From an uncultured Anaerococcus sp. (GTDB taxonomy: Bacteria > Bacillota > Clostridia > Tissierellales > Peptoniphilaceae), in contig NZ_CALTSY010000005.1 of NCBI RefSeq assembly GCF_943908415.1, forward strand, positions 1 through 64,000: DNA of 64,000 nucleotides, read 5' to 3'. Position 1 is the first letter of the stretch, and each line of letters opens with the position of its first letter. The translations under genes were made by a program, and so were the position numbers. Positions 61,650-64,000 of the stretch are shown piece by piece. A model generated the notes under the pieces. It had not been told where the DNA came from. It saw nothing but the letters and a program-made list of their open reading frames with translations, and made no database searches.

Positions 61650-63847
61650 TAATTATTCACCCTATATACACTATGAACTGAACTTATTGACTTTAACTTT
61701 GCTATTACATCATCTAGCTGCTTTGTATCATTAACTTCAACTGTAAGATCTATAATCCCGTCTACACTATCATTTAATCTTGCATTCATTCCTGCAATAT
61801 TTACATCAACTGAGCTAATCATCTTTGTTATATCATATATAACTGATGGAGAATTGGCACATAAAATTTGTATTTTAACCATAAACTTATCAGTAGACTC
61901 ATTTTGCCAGTATACATCGATAAGTCTTTCTGGTGCATGAGTTTTTATAATGTTTGGGCAAGATTTAGTATGGACTGATATTCCATTTCCTTTTGTTATG
62001 AATCCAATTATCTGGTCACCTGGAACTGGTGTACAGCATCTAGCAAACTTAACTTCTATACCTTCTCCAAAATCGCTTACCCTTACCTCACCCTTAGAAG
62101 AATTTGAAGTTGTTGATGTACTTTCTTTGTTTATAAATTCTACTGGATTTGATAAATCTTTATCTTTTTTTTCTAATTCTTTTTCTCTTTTTATTAATTT
62201 TTGAATTACTTGTTCGCTTGTTAATTTTCCATAACCAACTGATGCGTACATTTCATCCTGAGTTGGAAATCCTAATTCATTTGATATTTCATCTAACCAC
62301 TCTTCTTTTAAAAGTGATTTATAAGCTGATCTATGTTTTTTAATATCTTTTATTATTTGATTTTTACCAAGTTCAATGTTTTCTTCTTTGCCATTTTTCT
62401 TAAAGAATTGTTTAATCTTATTTTTAGCTTGATTACTTTTTACAATATTAAGCCAATCCCTACTTGGTCCTTGAGAATTTTTGCTTGTCAAAATCTCTAC
62501 TACATCACCTGTTTTTAGATTTTGTGTAATAGGTACTATAGAACCATTTACCTTAGCTCCTATACAGCTATTGCCTACTTCAGTATGGACCTTATAGGCA
62601 AAATCTATAGCACATGATCCTATAGGCAGAGAATAGATTTCTCCAGCTGGAGAATATACATATATTTCTCTAGAAAAGAAATCTGTCTTAAGGGTTTCCA
62701 TAAAGGCTTTACTATCCTCATCAGCACCCCCTTCTCTTTGCCATTCCATAATGCGTCTTAAAAATTCCATGGCATCATCGAATTCTGATTCTTTAGTCTT
62801 ATTTTCCTTATAACGCCAATGAGCTGCTACACCGTATTCACACTCTTTATGCATTTGACGGGTTCTAATTTGAACCTCAAAAGGTCTTGAATCTTCTCCA
62901 AAAACAGTAGTATGCAATGACCTATATCCGTTTGGCTTAGGCTGGCCTATATAATCTTTTATCCTATTTGGTATTGGCTTCCAAAGGGAGTGAACTTTTC
63001 CTAAAACCTCATAGCACTCTGCAATGGTATCAACTAAAACCCTTACAGCTGTCAAATCGTAGATCTCTTCAAATACAATATTATTTCGCATCATCTTTTT
63101 ATAGATTGAATATAGAGATTTTGGTCTACCACTAATTTCATAGTCTATGTTTGAACCATTCAATGAATCTTTTAATGTTTCTATTATTTCATTGATATAA
63201 GCTTCTCTTTCACGTCTTTTTTGAGAAACCATTTCTGCAAGTTCATAATATTTTTGAGGCTCTTGATATCTAAAACATAAATCTTCAAGTTCCCATTTTA
63301 TAGAATATATACCAAGTCTATGAGCTAGGGGAACATATATTTCAATGGTTTCTGTAGCTGTTTGTACTTGTTTTTCACGAGTCTTATATTCCAAAGTTCT
63401 CATATTGTGAAGTCTATCGGCAAGCTTTATTAAAACAACTCTAACATCATTGCTCATAGCCATAACCATTTTTCTGATGTTTTCAGCTTGTTTTTCTTCT
63501 CTAGAACTATAATTTAAATTCTTAAGTTTAGTTACTCCATCTACTAGAAAAGTTATTTCTTCACCAAAGATTTCTTTCATTTCATCATAGCTTACTTCAG
63601 TATCTTCTAATACATCATGCATAAGGCCTGCACAAATAGTCTGATCATCGAGTTTCATATTTGATAAAGTAGTTGCTACAGCTATAGGATGAATAAAATA
63701 GTCTTCTCCTGAATTTCTTTTTTGACCTCTGTGATTGACTTCAGCAAAGAAATATGCTTTTTTTATCAAATCAATATCAGAGTTTGGGTTATTATCTAGT
63801 ATGATTTCTTTAAATTTTTGATATTCTTGTTCAAAATCTGTTGTCAT
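61649..63847 (-). CDS. rel: Bifunctional (p)ppGpp synthetase/hydrolase Rel
   Basis: Rel makes and degrades (p)ppGpp in the stringent response. The 732-aa protein has an intact HD hydrolase domain (HRGQKRNSGEDY, MHDVLEDTEV, RLHNMRTL) and an intact synthetase domain (GRPKSLYSIYKKM, NGYRSLHTTVFG). The latter has an RIKD motif, the RxKD type typical of bifunctional enzymes. TGS, a CC-type domain (FARCCTPVPGD) and an ACT domain complete it. GAGG precedes the ATG. It follows recJ directly; the apt gene often found between them is absent. Confidence 0.96.
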   Translation of the reverse strand: MTTDFEQEYQKFKEIILDNNPNSDIDLIKKAYFFAEVNHRGQKRNSGEDYFIHPIAVATTLSNMKLDDQTICAGLMHDVLEDTEVSYDEMKEIFGEEITFLVDGVTKLKNLNYSSREEKQAENIRKMVMAMSNDVRVVLIKLADRLHNMRTLEYKTREKQVQTATETIEIYVPLAHRLGIYSIKWELEDLCFRYQEPQKYYELAEMVSQKRREREAYINEIIETLKDSLNGSNIDYEISGRPKSLYSIYKKMMRNNIVFEEIYDLTAVRVLVDTIAECYEVLGKVHSLWKPIPNRIKDYIGQPKPNGYRSLHTTVFGEDSRPFEVQIRTRQMHKECEYGVAAHWRYKENKTKESEFDDAMEFLRRIMEWQREGGADEDSKAFMETLKTDFFSREIYVYSPAGEIYSLPIGSCAIDFAYKVHTEVGNSCIGAKVNGSIVPITQNLKTGDVVEILTSKNSQGPSRDWLNIVKSNQAKNKIKQFFKKNGKEENIELGKNQIIKDIKKHRSAYKSLLKEEWLDEISNELGFPTQDEMYASVGYGKLTSEQVIQKLIKREKELEKKDKDLSNPVEFINKESTSTTSNSSKGEVRVSDFGEGIEVKFARCCTPVPGDQIIGFITKGNGISVHTKSCPNIIKTHAPERLIDVYWQNESTDKFMVKIQILCANSPSVIYDITKMISSVDVNIAGMNARLNDSVDGIIDLTVEVNDTKQLDDVIAKLKSISSVHSVYRVNN

Positions 63848-63854
63848 ATATACC

Positions 63855-64000
63855 TCATCTTATATCAATTAGTTTTAACTGAAGATTTATATTGCCTCTA
63901 AACTCATTGATATCGGGGTAATAAACTATATCGATTTTACTGCCTACAATATTATCTCCAAATTTGTCTTTTAAATATTCATAATCGCTTACTGCATTAA
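63855..64000 (-). CDS. recJ: RecJ single-stranded-DNA exonuclease, C-terminal end (partial)
   Basis: The last 47 or so codons of an ORF run off the window edge and end in TGA at 63855-63857. They read IDIVYYPDINEFRGNINLQ, then LKLIDIR, the usual C-terminal OB-fold strand of RecJ. recJ before rel is the common Firmicutes order, which supports the call. Catalytic motifs would lie outside the window. Confidence 0.75.
   Translation of the reverse strand, partial: NAVSDYEYLKDKFGDNIVGSKIDIVYYPDINEFRGNINLQLKLIDIR

Noticed and set aside
1..64000. CRISPR arrays, phage genes, toxin-antitoxin or restriction systems, tRNA and rRNA genes
   Set aside because: None was seen on either strand. The window is a continuous set of chromosomal housekeeping genes.

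Overview
The window is a 64 kb stretch of a low-GC, AT-rich Bacillota chromosome. Gene content and order (gmk-rpoZ-coaBC-priA, rplU-prp-rpmA-obgE, ireB-ruvX-DUF1292, a bifunctional Rel next to dtd and recJ, rny, RqcH, SepF) are typical of Firmicutes. The very AT-rich coding, SoxR-reducing-type RseC protein and divergent MutL would suit an anaerobic Clostridia/Tissierellia lineage such as the Peptoniphilaceae. That placement is an inference; no rRNA gene is present to confirm it. Coding density is very high, with many 1-20 nt gene overlaps and no gene-free stretch above 300 bases.

Layout: (1) 1-1461, minus: murC with its terminator. (2) 1574-11603, plus: rpiB, deoD-glmU-prs-pth-mfd, two overlapping parvulin-type lipoproteins and a monocistronic HU gene. 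(3) 11644-13386, minus: rqcH. (4) 13471-27306, plus: gmk-rpoZ-coaBC-priA-ftsY, rpsB-tsf, a heterodimeric ABC exporter, rny and a tyrosine recombinase. (5) 27319-34951, minus: mutS-mutL-miaA-ynbB-like operon, then dut with an unknown membrane protein. (6) 35038-36589, plus: pepT and a small disordered acidic protein. (7) 36667-51650, minus: nifS-thiI, then an almost unbroken run of 18 genes from an L21 leader through rplU, prp, rpmA, obgE, nadD, rsfS, comEA, an Rrf2 regulator, alaS, ireB, ruvX, fur, rnj, trmR and trhP. (8) 51755-52663, plus: a DEDD exonuclease gene that looks leaderless. (9) 52658-64000, minus: recJ (partial)-relA-dtd-MBL hydrolase-aspS-rseC-glyA-der-plsY, then sepF-ylmH-lspA-ung.

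The content is mainly housekeeping: cell wall and nucleotide precursors, ribosome assembly and quality control, tRNA modification (miaA, thiI with nifS, trmR with trhP), DNA repair (mfd, mutSL, ung, dut, ruvX), RNA decay (rny, rnj), the stringent response and cell division. I see no phage, CRISPR array, toxin-antitoxin or defence island, and no clearly new multi-gene system.

The observations most worth a second look are: priA, which can only be full length if it starts at a non-canonical ATT codon; ylmH, whose conserved C-terminus lies in another frame and ends in a 4-base overlap with lspA; a MutL that has lost the usual endonuclease motif; a palindrome overlapping the promoter of the tyrosine recombinase gene; a terminator after tsf whose ends look like IS6-family inverted repeats; a candidate structured rpsB leader; and an acidic, disordered small protein with its own strong promoter and terminator.
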